The notes: generated by a model from the letters alone, not told the origin. 64,000 nt of DNA from Amycolatopsis pittospori (GCF_013870525.1 NZ_JACBXD010000008.1:1-64000), one strand, 5' to 3'; positions 35,369-43,853 are shown, counted from the stretch's first letter. Numbers and translations: made by a program.

Positions 35369-36154
35369 CTAGACGACCGCAGGCAGGCATCCGCCCCCGA
35401 TCTCGGGGTAACGGCGTCTGCTCACAGTCCTCGGGGAGAGAGTGCGCCACCTGCACAGTTCGGCACCCTGAACGCGATAGTTGCATGACGTAAGCACCGC
35501 ATTCAGAGGACTAAATGCGAAAGTCACGCGTTTAGTCCTCTGAATGCGGTAGTTGCGTGAGGTACGCAGGACGGCGGCGAGTGCCGCGCCGACCCGGCCG
35601 TCCGGGGTCCGGATCGGGACGGCGGCGCAGCCGAGGCCGGATGTGATGGTCCCCGATTCGACCGCGAACCCGGCCGTGCGGATCTCCCGCGCGCCGCCGT
35701 CCGGTTCCGCCAGGGCGGGATGGTGGGCGGCGAGGAGGCGTCCGGCGGCGGTTCCGGGTGGCAACGGGCCGCCCGGGACCACGGGGACGTCGTCGGAGGG
35801 CAGGACGGCGCCCGCGGCGACGAGCGCGCGGCCCTCCCGGGGGACCACGAGGACAAGGCTCGCGCGCATCCGCGTCGAGAGCGACGGCAGCCACTCCTTG
35901 GCCAGGTCCCGCAGTTCGGGCTGCCAGAACCGGCCGAGCCGGAACACCCGTGAGCCGATCCGGTAGCCGACGCCCGCCCGCTCGACGGCGCCGAGCCCGA
36001 CCATCTGGTCCAGGAGCCGGTGCACGGTGGTCTTCGGGAGCCCGCTGGCCCGCACGAGCTGGGTCAGGCCGGCCTGACCGCCGTGGTCGTCGAGTGCTTC
36101 GAGCAACGTGAACGCGCCTTCGAGCACGCCTCTTCCGCCGATGGTTTCCCGCAT
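35369..36154 (-). CDS. IclR-type regulator with repeat-derived C-terminus
   Basis: 261 residues from ATG 36154. Winged helix: GAFTLLEALDDHGGQAGLTQ, then LVRASGLPKTTVHRLLDQMV. The effector half is short (GRALVAAGAVLPSDDVPVVP, PIRTPDGRVGAALAAVL). After about residue 197 the frame leaves the family pattern and reads through a cluster of intergenic repeats (CNYRVQ, NYRIQRTKR words) for roughly 60 residues. The natural C-terminus seems to have been replaced. The regulator may be impaired. Confidence 0.7.
   Translation of the reverse strand: MRETIGGRGVLEGAFTLLEALDDHGGQAGLTQLVRASGLPKTTVHRLLDQMVGLGAVERAGVGYRIGSRVFRLGRFWQPELRDLAKEWLPSLSTRMRASLVLVVPREGRALVAAGAVLPSDDVPVVPGGPLPPGTAAGRLLAAHHPALAEPDGGAREIRTAGFAVESGTITSGLGCAAVPIRTPDGRVGAALAAVLRTSRNYRIQRTKRVTFAFSPLNAVLTSCNYRVQGAELCRWRTLSPRTVSRRRYPEIGGGCLPAVV
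35463..35548. repeat. cluster of 22-bp repeat copies 3 and 4 plus a decayed unit
   Basis: Copy 3 (35498-35519) and copy 4 (35527-35548) face each other, forming a larger inverted pair. A unit at 35463-35494 matches the flank of copy 4 at 24 of 32 positions (TAGTTGC followed by TGA in both). The cluster lies inside the reading frame of the IclR gene. Confidence 0.75.
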
Positions 36155-36383
36155 CGCCGCCCTTCCCCCGCGTAAGGCCACACCGGAGAAGTAAAGTGCG
36201 TCGCAGGCGGCCCGAGATACGAACTTTCGGGCAGGTGAAGGGGCAGGGTTCCGCTGAACGGCCCAGTCGGGGACGTGACGGACACCGCGCCGGAAACGGC
36301 CGTGCCGGGTCGGGCTCTCCCGCGTGTTCCTGGCATGCTGACAAGGTTCGCGCGAACACCACAGCTCCAGGGGGACGTCGATA

Positions 36384-37784
36384 ATGGAGGAGACCCGCCG
36401 CCTCGCCGACCGGTTCGATCTCATCGAGCCCGTCGGTGGCGGCTCCATGGGCACCGTCTGGCGGGCGCGCGACGACAACCTGGAGCGCACGGTCGCGGTC
36501 AAGGAACTGCTCCTGCCGCACGGGCAAGGGGAAGAGAAGTCCGACGAGGCCAAGAATCGCGCGCTGCGCGAGGCCCGGATCGCCGCGCGGCTGGTCCATC
36601 CGCACGCCATCACCGTCTTCGGCGTGATCGACGAGCAGGACCGCCCGTGGATCATCATGGAGTACCTGCCCTCGACCAGCCTCGCGGACAAACTGCGCGA
36701 AGGGCCGATGGAGGTCGACGACGTCATCCGCCTGGCCATCCAGCTGTGCTCGGCGCTGGCGGCCGCGCACCGGGCGGGCATCGTGCACCGCGACATCAAG
36801 CCCGGCAACGTCCTCCTGGGCGAGGACGACGGCACCGTCAAGATCACCGACTTCGGCATTTCGCGCGCGATGGGCGACGTCCAGCTCACCGCGACCGGCG
36901 AGATCTCCGGGACGCCGGCGTTCCTGGCGCCCGAGGTCGCCCGCGGTGAGGACGCCACCTTCGCCTCCGACGTGTTCTCGCTCGGCGCGACGCTGTACAC
37001 CGCGCTCGAAGGCGGCACGCCCTACGGCACGGCGGAGAACCCGATCGCGCTGCTCTACCGCGCGTCGAGCGGCGAGATCACCCCGCCGACGCGGTCGGGC
37101 ATCCTCACGCCGCTGCTGAACCGTCTGCTCGACGTCAGACCCGACAGCAGGCCGACGATGACCGAGACCGAACGGGAACTGCGGGCGCTGGCGGCCGGGG
37201 AGCCCACGACGCTCGTCGCCGAGGAGCCGCCGCCGAAGGCGCGCAAAGGCATGCTGATCGGCGTCCTCGCCGGGTTCCTGGTGCTCGCCGCCGTCGCCGC
37301 GGCCGTGGTCGTCGTGCTCACCCGCGGCGACGACGGCCAGACGGGCGCGGCACCTCCGCCGGCTTCGCAGTCGCAGGCCACCACCCCGACGCCGTCCTCC
37401 GAACCGGCCGCTCCGCCGCCGTCACCCTCTTCGGCGCCGCCCTCGACCCCTCCGCCGTCGACGTCGTCTTCAGCTCCGCCACCTCCGGCGCAGACGCCCG
37501 GCCAGGCACTTTCGGCGTACTACGCGCTCATTCCCGGGAATCTCCAGGCCGGGTTCGCGACGCTGACCGACAACTTCAAGCGCACCAAGAACCAGAGCTT
37601 CGAGCGGTACTCGAACTTCTGGAAGGACTACCGCGGGGTGGCCGTGTCGAACATCGTCGAATCCGGGAACACGGTGTCGGCGACGCTCACCTACAGCAGG
37701 GCCGCGGGCGGCACCATGACGGAGAAGGCGACCTTCGTCATGGTGCAGCAGGACGGGCGCTACCTCATCGATTCCCAGCGCTGA
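36384..37784 (+). CDS. receptor-type Ser/Thr protein kinase (PknB-like)
   Basis: 466 residues. The kinase domain has a Gly loop GGGSMGTVWRA, catalytic Lys in VAVKELLL, HRDIKPGNVLL, DFG in ITDFGISRA, and APE as LAPEVARGE. A single membrane helix (MLIGVLAGFLVLAAVAAAVV) separates it from an extracellular Pro/Ser/Thr linker and a C-terminal domain of about 95 residues (ALSAYYALIPGNLQAGFATL onward) with an NTF2-like feel. No PASTA repeats. It signals an external cue by phosphorylation. The 3' end overlaps the convergent F420 gene by 20 bp. Confidence 0.92.
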   Translation: MEETRRLADRFDLIEPVGGGSMGTVWRARDDNLERTVAVKELLLPHGQGEEKSDEAKNRALREARIAARLVHPHAITVFGVIDEQDRPWIIMEYLPSTSLADKLREGPMEVDDVIRLAIQLCSALAAAHRAGIVHRDIKPGNVLLGEDDGTVKITDFGISRAMGDVQLTATGEISGTPAFLAPEVARGEDATFASDVFSLGATLYTALEGGTPYGTAENPIALLYRASSGEITPPTRSGILTPLLNRLLDVRPDSRPTMTETERELRALAAGEPTTLVAEEPPPKARKGMLIGVLAGFLVLAAVAAAVVVVLTRGDDGQTGAAPPPASQSQATTPTPSSEPAAPPPSPSSAPPSTPPPSTSSSAPPPPAQTPGQALSAYYALIPGNLQAGFATLTDNFKRTKNQSFERYSNFWKDYRGVAVSNIVESGNTVSATLTYSRAAGGTMTEKATFVMVQQDGRYLIDSQR

Positions 37785-38622
37785 GATCGAGTTTCCCGGC
37801 GAGGCGCTGAATCCAGGCCTCGACCTCCTCGGGTGAGCGGTCGGGCAGGCCGAAGATCGTTTCGGTGACACCGGCCGCTTCCAGCTTCGCGAGCTGTCCG
37901 GGATCCGGACGGACGCCGAGCGCCGAGATCTCGGGTTCCCCGGAGCGCCCTTCCTCCCGCCAGATCTCGCGGAGCCTCCGGGCCTTGTCCTCGATGTCCG
38001 TGTCGCCCGGCGTGGTCAGCCAGCCGTCGGCCGATTTCGCGATCCAGCGGAAGGTCTTCTCGGTCGCGCCCGCGCCGACGATCACCGGGATCTGTGCCTG
38101 CGCCGGTTTCGGCCAGGCCCAGCTAGCCCCGAACGAGACGAATTCGCCCGCGTACGAGGCCTCTTCGTCCGTCCAGAGCGCGCGCATCGCTTCGAGGTAC
38201 TCGCGCAGGACCGTCCGCCGCTTGCCGCCGGGGACGCCGTGATCGGCCAGTTCGTCGACGTTCCAGCCGAAGCCGACGCCGAGGGTGACCCGGCCGCCCG
38301 AGAGGTGATCGAGGCTGGCGATGGTCTTCGCCAGCGTGATCGGGTCGCTCTCGACCGGCAGGGCCACCGCGGTCGCCAGCCGGATCCGTGTGGTCACCGA
38401 GGCCACCGTGGCCAGCGCGACCCACGGGTCCAGTGTGCGCAGGTAGCGGTCGTCGGGGAGCGACGAGTCGCCGGTGCGCGGATGCGGGGCTTCCCGTTTG
38501 ACCGGGATGTGCGTGTGCTCCGGCACATGGAAGGCGTCGAACCCCGCGGCCTCCGCGGCACGCGCGGCGGAAGCGGGGGAGATGCCCCGGTCACTGGTGA
38601 ACAGCACGATCCCGTGTCTCAC
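37765..38622 (-). CDS. F420-dependent LLM oxidoreductase (TIGR03619-like)
   Basis: 285 residues: RHGIVLFTSDRGISPASAAR, VPEHTHIPVKREAPHPR, LDPWVALATVASVTTRIRLA, LDHLSGGRVTLGVGFGW, then IPVIVGAGATEKTFRW. This is the LLM subgroup that includes mycobacterial Rv3520c. The start is GTG 38622 without a Shine-Dalgarno; TAATAA 12-15 bases upstream is a good -10, suggesting a leaderless message. A KstR-type box sits next to that -10, as expected for a member of the sterol-degradation regulon. Confidence 0.85.
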   Translation of the reverse strand: MRHGIVLFTSDRGISPASAARAAEAAGFDAFHVPEHTHIPVKREAPHPRTGDSSLPDDRYLRTLDPWVALATVASVTTRIRLATAVALPVESDPITLAKTIASLDHLSGGRVTLGVGFGWNVDELADHGVPGGKRRTVLREYLEAMRALWTDEEASYAGEFVSFGASWAWPKPAQAQIPVIVGAGATEKTFRWIAKSADGWLTTPGDTDIEDKARRLREIWREEGRSGEPEISALGVRPDPGQLAKLEAAGVTETIFGLPDRSPEEVEAWIQRLAGKLDLSAGNR

Positions 38623-38637
38623 AGGCGGTCACGTTAT

Positions 38638-38651
38638 TAGAACGTGTTTCA
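38638..38651. promoter_or_regulatory. KstR-type operator before the F420 oxidoreductase
   Basis: TAGAACGTGTTTCA (plus strand) fits TNNAACNNGTTNNA. It overlaps the stop codon of the upstream P450 gene and lies beside the putative -10 of the LLM gene (minus strand). One base differs from the copy at 26749. Confidence 0.7.
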
Positions 38652-39842
38652 GTTTGCAACCGGCGCGTGCAGGGTGACCGGAAGCGTGTGCAGTCGCCAC
38701 GTGCCCGGGTCCGGGATCCGCGACGGCCCGTCGGCGGGGGCGAGATCGGGGAAGCGGCGCAGCAGTGCGGTGAGCGCGACTTCGGTCTGCACCCTGGCCA
38801 GGGCGGCGCCGAGGCAGAAATGCGGGCCGTGGGCGAATGCCAGATGCCAGGCGGGTCCGGCCGCGCGGCGGATGTCGAAGACCTCGGGCTCGGGGAACGC
38901 CCTCGGATCCCGGTTCGCCGCCGCGATCGCGACGGTAACAGGTTCTCCTTCGGGGATCAGGACGTCGCCGATCCGGACGTCCTCGGTGGTGAGCCGGGGG
39001 ACCGTGAGCAGCTGCGGGCTGCACCAGCGCATCAGTTCCTCGACCGCGCCGGGCATGAGTGCCGGGTCTTCGCGAAGCTCGGCGAGCTGGGCGGGATGGG
39101 CGAACAGGGCCTCGACGGAGTTGGCGATGAGGTTGCCGGGCACCTGGCCGCCCAGGACCAGTTGCCAGACCAGGGCGACGAGTTCGGTCTCGCTGAGCCT
39201 GTCGCCGTCCTCGGCCTGGATGCGGAGAAGCTCCGAGACGACGTCCTCGCCGGGCTCGAGTTTCCGGTGCGCGATCGCGGCGAGCGAGTCCTCGACGATG
39301 CCGGGTACGGCCTTCATGAGTCCGGCGCCGTCGCCTGCCGCGATCGCGGTGCCGTACTCGCGCCAGCGCGGGCGGTCGCCTTCGGGGATGCCGACCAGGG
39401 CGCAGATGGTGTCGATCGGCAGCGGACGCGCGAAATCGGTGACCAGGTCGATCCGGTCGCGGCCCGCGAAGCCGTCGAGCAGGCCATCGACGATCCGCTC
39501 GATGCCGGGCCGGAGTGCGGAGGCGCGGCGCGGAGTGAAGGCGGGGGCGACGAGACGGCGGAGCCGAAGGTGCTCCGGGCCCTCGACCTCCTGCATCGTC
39601 CGCATGTACGGGCGGCAGTGCTCGGGGATCTCCATGCGCTGATAGCTGGCCTGGCTCAGGGCGAAACGCGGGTCGCTGAGCATCTTGCGTGCTTGCTCAT
39701 GGCGCAGCACCGCCCACATCGGGCCGAAACCCGGTGCGACCAGTTTGGCGACGGGGGAGCGCTCGCGGGCGGGGCCGTAGGCGGTGAAGGGATCGTTCAG
39801 GACCCCGGGGTCGGTCAGGAGGATCTCGGGAACGTCGGACAA
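38649..39842 (-). CDS. cytochrome P450 with an atypical I-helix
   Basis: 397 residues. The heme loop FAHGPHFCLGAALAR (Cys343) and ExxR region EELMRWCSPQ are normal. The oxygen-activation motif, usually A-G-x-D/E-T, reads LGGQVPGN (about residues 228-236), so both the acid and the threonine are replaced. Such P450s often do substrate-assisted or peroxygenase-type chemistry. The gene lies upstream of the KstR-boxed LLM gene in the same direction, 26 bp apart. Substrate unknown. Confidence 0.9.
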   Translation of the reverse strand: MSDVPEILLTDPGVLNDPFTAYGPARERSPVAKLVAPGFGPMWAVLRHEQARKMLSDPRFALSQASYQRMEIPEHCRPYMRTMQEVEGPEHLRLRRLVAPAFTPRRASALRPGIERIVDGLLDGFAGRDRIDLVTDFARPLPIDTICALVGIPEGDRPRWREYGTAIAAGDGAGLMKAVPGIVEDSLAAIAHRKLEPGEDVVSELLRIQAEDGDRLSETELVALVWQLVLGGQVPGNLIANSVEALFAHPAQLAELREDPALMPGAVEELMRWCSPQLLTVPRLTTEDVRIGDVLIPEGEPVTVAIAAANRDPRAFPEPEVFDIRRAAGPAWHLAFAHGPHFCLGAALARVQTEVALTALLRRFPDLAPADGPSRIPDPGTWRLHTLPVTLHAPVAN

Positions 39843-39870
39843 GGCGGTCTCCCAGTTCGGATGAGAAATC

Positions 39871-39887
39871 AGATGTTCATGACATCT
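39871..39887. promoter_or_regulatory. inverted repeat upstream of the P450 gene
   Basis: AGATGT, five bases, ACATCT, 29 bp before the P450 start, with a third related word GATGTT just beyond. A candidate operator for an unlinked regulator. Confidence 0.4.
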
Positions 39888-40155
39888 GGATGTTCAAGGT
39901 ATCTCGATCCGAGGCGTAGGGCAATCACCCTGGGTGAAGGGGAGTCGATGGTCCGCTTGGGCGGAGTGGGGACGCGGTCGCGCGATCGCGCGAAAGTGCC
40001 GGCCGCCGCTCGTGACGAGTTCGCGGGACGGGCCTTCCGGTGGCGTCGAGATCGACGTCATCGCCGAGTGGGCGGAGGAGCATCGCGACGGCGGACGGCC
40101 GTGGCGACGGGCGTGCCGTCACGGCGGCGGGCAGTGTGTCCCGTGTGGAGTATCG
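39888..40155. other. gap without a supported gene
   Basis: Between the P450 promoter region and the GNAT gene's stop, open frames exist only as shadows of neighbours; I see no start or coding pattern and no repeat. Confidence 0.4.
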
Positions 40156-40680
40156 CTAGACGATGTCCGTATGCCGGATGCGGTACACCTGCAGCCGGAG
40201 TCCGTAGTACTTCTCGGTTTCGCCGACCCACATCATCCCGAGTCGTTTCGCGGTCGCGATGGCGCGCACGTTGTTCGGCCGCGCGACGGCGAAGAGTTCG
40301 TCGGTGTCCTGGGTGAACGCCCAGCCGAGCAGTGCGCGGGCGGCCTCGGAGGCGTAACCCTCGCCCCAGGCGTCCGGATGCAGCTGCCAGCTGATCTCCA
40401 GGTCCTCTTCGTACGGTGGCAGCAGATGGATGCCGAGCCCGCCGACGACCACGCCGTCCTCCTTGCGCTGCACCGCCCATCTCCCGCGCGGCGGCACGAG
40501 ATTGGGCTGGGCCTGTTGCCAGGCCTGCAGTACGGAACGCATGGCCGCGGCGTCGGTCACCCGGTCCATCGCCGGGGTGAGCCAGCGGGTCACGTCGCTG
40601 GTGCCGTAGATCGCCAGCGCGGCTTCGGCGTCGTCCTCGGACCACTCGCGGACGACGAGCCTTTCGGTGGTCAAGTCCAT
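40156..40680 (-). CDS. RimJ/RimL-type GNAT acetyltransferase
   Basis: 174 residues: the TERLVVREWSEDDAEAALAI start common to RimL-like proteins, LEISWQLHPDAWGEGYASEA with the acetyl-CoA loop region, and ARPNNVRAIATAKRLGMMWV. It acetylates an N-terminal or small-molecule amine; target unknown. Divergent from the HxlR gene, 68 bp apart. Confidence 0.85.
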   Translation of the reverse strand: MDLTTERLVVREWSEDDAEAALAIYGTSDVTRWLTPAMDRVTDAAAMRSVLQAWQQAQPNLVPPRGRWAVQRKEDGVVVGGLGIHLLPPYEEDLEISWQLHPDAWGEGYASEAARALLGWAFTQDTDELFAVARPNNVRAIATAKRLGMMWVGETEKYYGLRLQVYRIRHTDIV

Positions 40681-40748
40681 AACAGAACGCTACGCCGCAT
40701 TCGTGCGACCGGGGTAGCGTCGGTATCCGAAGGAAAGTGAGCTCACAC

Positions 40749-41117
40749 ATGCGCGCCGAAACCTCGACGACCCCCGAGCAGGCCTGCCCGATCGCACCGG
40801 TCGTCGACATCGTCTTCAGCCGTTGGACCACGCCGATCCTGTGGGCGCTCAACGAGTTCGGCAGGCAGCGGTTCGTCGAACTCGAGCGGCTCATCGGCAC
40901 GATCACGCCGAAGGTGCTGACCCAGCGGCTGCGGCAACTGGAACGCGACGGTCTCGTCACGCGGACCTATCACGCCGAGGTGCCGCCCCGGGTCGAGTAC
41001 GAGATCAGTGACTTGGGGCGCAGTTTGGCGCCGTTGTTCGCGACGCTCGCCGACTGGTCGACCGAGAACCTGCCGAAGGTGGAGGACGCCCGGTCGGCCT
41101 ACGACTCGGCTCCCTGA
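40749..41117 (+). CDS. HxlR-family regulator
   Basis: 122 residues from ATG 40749; GTG 40737 is an in-frame alternative. Winged helix: CPIAPVVDIVFSRWTTPILW with the family Cys near its start, RFVELERLIGTITPKVLTQR, LERDGLVTRTYHAEVPPRVE. A perfect 10-bp palindrome GTGAGCTCAC lies just before the ATG and may be its own operator. The TetR gene follows 46 bp later with its own promoter. Confidence 0.85.
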   Translation: MRAETSTTPEQACPIAPVVDIVFSRWTTPILWALNEFGRQRFVELERLIGTITPKVLTQRLRQLERDGLVTRTYHAEVPPRVEYEISDLGRSLAPLFATLADWSTENLPKVEDARSAYDSAP

Positions 41118-41128
41118 GTTTCTTTCTT

Positions 41129-41140
41129 GACCGATCGGTC
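41129..41140. promoter_or_regulatory. TetR operator over the -35 of the TetR gene
   Basis: GACCGATCGGTC is a perfect 12-bp palindrome. It overlaps TTGACC (41127) of a probable promoter with TACGCT 18 bases further, so binding would autorepress. The 16-base word continuing into CCAGA is nearly repeated at 41766. Confidence 0.7.
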
Positions 41141-41163
41141 CAGATAGGGTTACGCTTCTTCGC

Positions 41164-41760
41164 GTGTCCCGGGTGAAGGAATTCGACGTCGACGCGGCCT
41201 GCGAGGCCGCACTCGCTCTGTTCTGGCGGCAGGGGTATGAGGCCACCTCGGTCAGCGATCTCGTCGCCGAACTCGGCATCGGCAAGGCCAGTCTCTACGC
41301 GACCTTCGGTACCAAGCACGAGCTGTACCTGAAGGCGCTGAACCGCTACATCGCCCGAGGCGACGAGCGGTTCGTCCAGGACTTCGCCGGACCGGGGCCG
41401 GCGCTGGCGGGTGTGCGGCGGCTCGTGGAGCGCTATCTGGCCGAAATCCTCGACGAATCGGGGCGGGACGGCTGCTTCGTGGTCAACGCGGCCATGGAGA
41501 TGATGCCGAGGGATCCCGAGGTCGCCCGGGTCGTCGAGCGGAGCTGGGACGGGCTCGAACTCGCTTTGCGGATGGCGTTGACCCGGGCGAAGGCGCAGGG
41601 CGAACTCGCCCCCGACGCCGACCCGGAGACGCTCGCGGGCTTCCTGCTCACGGTTCTGCAGGGGATGCGAGTGCTGAGCAAAGGGCCGGATCCCGCGGCG
41701 CGGGCACGAGCGGCCGCGGGGCAGGCCATCGCCGTCCTCGAAGCCTCTCGCATGCGGTAA
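41164..41760 (+). CDS. TetR-family regulator of the SDR gene
   Basis: 198 residues from GTG 41164. Helix-turn-helix: FDVDAACEAALALFWRQGYE, then VSDLVAELGIGKASLYATFG, with the TetR_C group layout (FVVNAAMEMMPRDPEVARVV). The SDR gene starts 23 bp after its stop, and matching operators precede both genes. The pair therefore looks like a self-controlled regulator/reductase unit responding to a substrate of the SDR. Confidence 0.88.
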   Translation: MSRVKEFDVDAACEAALALFWRQGYEATSVSDLVAELGIGKASLYATFGTKHELYLKALNRYIARGDERFVQDFAGPGPALAGVRRLVERYLAEILDESGRDGCFVVNAAMEMMPRDPEVARVVERSWDGLELALRMALTRAKAQGELAPDADPETLAGFLLTVLQGMRVLSKGPDPAARARAAAGQAIAVLEASRMR

Positions 41761-41765
41761 TACTA

Positions 41766-41781
41766 GAACGATCGGACCAGA
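41766..41781. promoter_or_regulatory. second operator before the SDR gene
   Basis: GAACGATCGGACCAGA matches GACCGATCGGTCCAGA before the TetR gene at 14 of 16 positions. It lies in the 23-bp gap between the two genes. Confidence 0.6.
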
Positions 41782-41783
41782 AA

Positions 41784-42554
41784 GTGGGAACTGTGGGGAA
41801 GCGATTCAGCGGCAAGGTCGTCCTGGTCACCGGGGGAGGATCCGGGATCGGCCGTGCCACCGCGGCGGCCTTCGCGCGCGAAGGTGCGCAGGTCGTCGTT
41901 TCGGGGCGTGACGGGGAAAAGCTGCGTCAGACGGTGAAGGAGATCGAGGCCGACGGCGGGGCGGCCGACGCGGTGGTCGCCGACGTCGGTGCAGGTGCGG
42001 AGGTCGAGCGGCTCGTCACCGAGACCGTGCGTCGCCACGGCAAACTCGACATCGCGTTCAACAACGCCGGCGTCCTCGGCACCCCGGCCCCGACCGCCGA
42101 CCTCGACGAGGACGGGTTCAACGCCGTCGTGCAGACCAACCTCACCGGCACCTGGCTCTCCATGAAACACGAGATCGCGCAGATGCGGCGCGGCGGCGGG
42201 GGAGTCATCGTCAACATGGCGTCCAACATCGGCTCGCACAGCCGCTTGCCGGGAATGGCCGCCTACGCCGCCTCGAAGGCCGCTGTCGACGTGCTGACCC
42301 GCACCGCCGCCCGCGACCACATCGCGGAAGGCATCCGTATCAACGCGGTCAGCCCGGGCGCCACCGACACCGGTATGTCGTTCCGGCCCGGTGAGACCGA
42401 AGCCGACCGCGCCGAACGGCTCGGCGCGGTCATCCCGCTCGGCCGGATCGGCGCGGTCGACGAGATCGCCGCGGCGGTGCTGTGGCTGGCCTCCGACGAA
42501 TCCGCTTACGTCGTCGGGCACGACATCGTCCTCGACGGCGGTGCGAGCGCCTGA
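41784..42554 (+). CDS. short-chain dehydrogenase/reductase
   Basis: 256 residues of a classical SDR: cofactor loop TGGGSGIGRA, NNAG, catalytic Ser in NMASNIGS and the pair YAASK. The Arg in VVVSGRDGEKL could favour NADP. Start is GTG 41784 or GTG 41793. Expression is probably controlled by the upstream TetR through the operator just before it. The stop lies 3 bp from the convergent NDH-2 gene. Confidence 0.9.
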   Translation: MGTVGKRFSGKVVLVTGGGSGIGRATAAAFAREGAQVVVSGRDGEKLRQTVKEIEADGGAADAVVADVGAGAEVERLVTETVRRHGKLDIAFNNAGVLGTPAPTADLDEDGFNAVVQTNLTGTWLSMKHEIAQMRRGGGGVIVNMASNIGSHSRLPGMAAYAASKAAVDVLTRTAARDHIAEGIRINAVSPGATDTGMSFRPGETEADRAERLGAVIPLGRIGAVDEIAAAVLWLASDESAYVVGHDIVLDGGASA

Positions 42555-42557
42555 CCT

Positions 42558-43853
42558 TCAGCGTCGTGAAGGCAGCTCCGGGGAATCGGTGTCCAGCGGT
42601 ACCGCGGCCGACCGCACGAGTCCTAATTGGACCGTCTGCCGCTTGGACACCGCTTCCAGCGCCCAATCGGTGGCGGTACGGAGCCGGTTTCCCGGCATCG
42701 CCAGCAGGTGGTACCCGCGGGTGACCGCCTTGGCGGCGAGGCCGGAAAGCGGGATGTGCAAGGGATTCGCCGCCGCCTGATGGCCGCCGAGGTCGACCAC
42801 GAAGCCGAGGTCGTGGTGGCGGTAGGTGCGGTGCGAGCCGTGACCGAGGGACGCGGCCACGTTCCGCCCGGCGAGTTTCCCTTGCCGCTCGGCATGTTGC
42901 GCGGTCATCGGCGTGTACTCGCCCGGCCGGGTCAGATCCGGGACGGCGGCGGCATCGCCGCACGCGTAGACGTCCCGTCGGCCGGGGACGTTCAGTTGCG
43001 CGGTGACGACGAGTCTGCCCTTGGCCGTTTCCAGGCCGAGGTCCGCGATCAGCGGATCGGGACGGACCCCGACGCACCAGACGAGGGTGCGGGTGGGCAC
43101 GGATTCACCCGAAGTCAGCGTGACGCCCTTTTCGTCGGCGTTGTCGACGGACGTCCTCATCAGCACCTCGACGTCACGCGACCGCAGGACCTCGTCGGCG
43201 GTGGTGCCCAGACGCCGGTCGAGTTCCGGCAGGACACGCTCGGCCACGTCCAGCAGCAGCCACCGGAACCGCTGTCCGTCCAGTTCGGGGTGCCGCGCCG
43301 CGAGCGCGGCGGTGAACGCGGGTCCCTGCGCGGCGACCTCGGTGCCGGTGTAGCCGGCACCGACCACGACGAACGTGCAGCGGGCGTCGCGTTCGGCCGG
43401 ATCCTCGGCCGAGGCGGCGAGTTCCACCTGCCGGGTGATGTGGTCACGCAGGTAGAGGGCTTCGGGCAGACCGCGGAAACCGTGGGCGTGCTCGGGAACG
43501 CCGGGGATCGGCAGCAGTTTGTTGACGCTGCCCGCGGCGAGGACGAGCCTGTCGTAGCCGAGGCGGTGTTCGCGATCCTCAGGATCCGCGTAGCGCACGC
43601 TGCGGCCCTCGAAGTCGACGGACTTCGCCGTACCGAGCACCAGGCGCACGCCGGGCAAGGTGCCCGGAATGGACACCGAGATCCGCCGTGGTTCGAGGAT
43701 CCCGGCGGCGACCTCGGGCAGGAGCGGGAGGTACAGGAAGTAGTCGGTCGGGTTGAGGACGACGATCTCCGTGTCGTCGGAGACCGTCTTGAGCAGCGCC
43801 TTCGCGGCGTTGTACCCGGCGAACCCGCCGCCGACGATCACTACGCGCATCAT
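42558..43853 (-). CDS. type II NADH dehydrogenase-like FAD oxidoreductase
   Basis: 431 residues with two dinucleotide folds: VVIVGGGFAGYNAAKALL for FAD and VVVGAGYTGTEVAAQ for NAD(P)H. Typical NDH-2 blocks are YLPLLPEVAAG, LVLAAGSVNKLLPIPGVPE and DVYACGDAAAVPD. The C-terminal part (GLAAKAVTRGYHLLAMPGNR) is the membrane-associating region. It passes electrons from NADH to quinone without pumping. It is the last gene of a four-gene overlapping unit under a SigF-type promoter, so a stress-time respiratory role is likely. Confidence 0.88.
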   Translation of the reverse strand: MMRVVIVGGGFAGYNAAKALLKTVSDDTEIVVLNPTDYFLYLPLLPEVAAGILEPRRISVSIPGTLPGVRLVLGTAKSVDFEGRSVRYADPEDREHRLGYDRLVLAAGSVNKLLPIPGVPEHAHGFRGLPEALYLRDHITRQVELAASAEDPAERDARCTFVVVGAGYTGTEVAAQGPAFTAALAARHPELDGQRFRWLLLDVAERVLPELDRRLGTTADEVLRSRDVEVLMRTSVDNADEKGVTLTSGESVPTRTLVWCVGVRPDPLIADLGLETAKGRLVVTAQLNVPGRRDVYACGDAAAVPDLTRPGEYTPMTAQHAERQGKLAGRNVAASLGHGSHRTYRHHDLGFVVDLGGHQAAANPLHIPLSGLAAKAVTRGYHLLAMPGNRLRTATDWALEAVSKRQTVQLGLVRSAAVPLDTDSPELPSRR

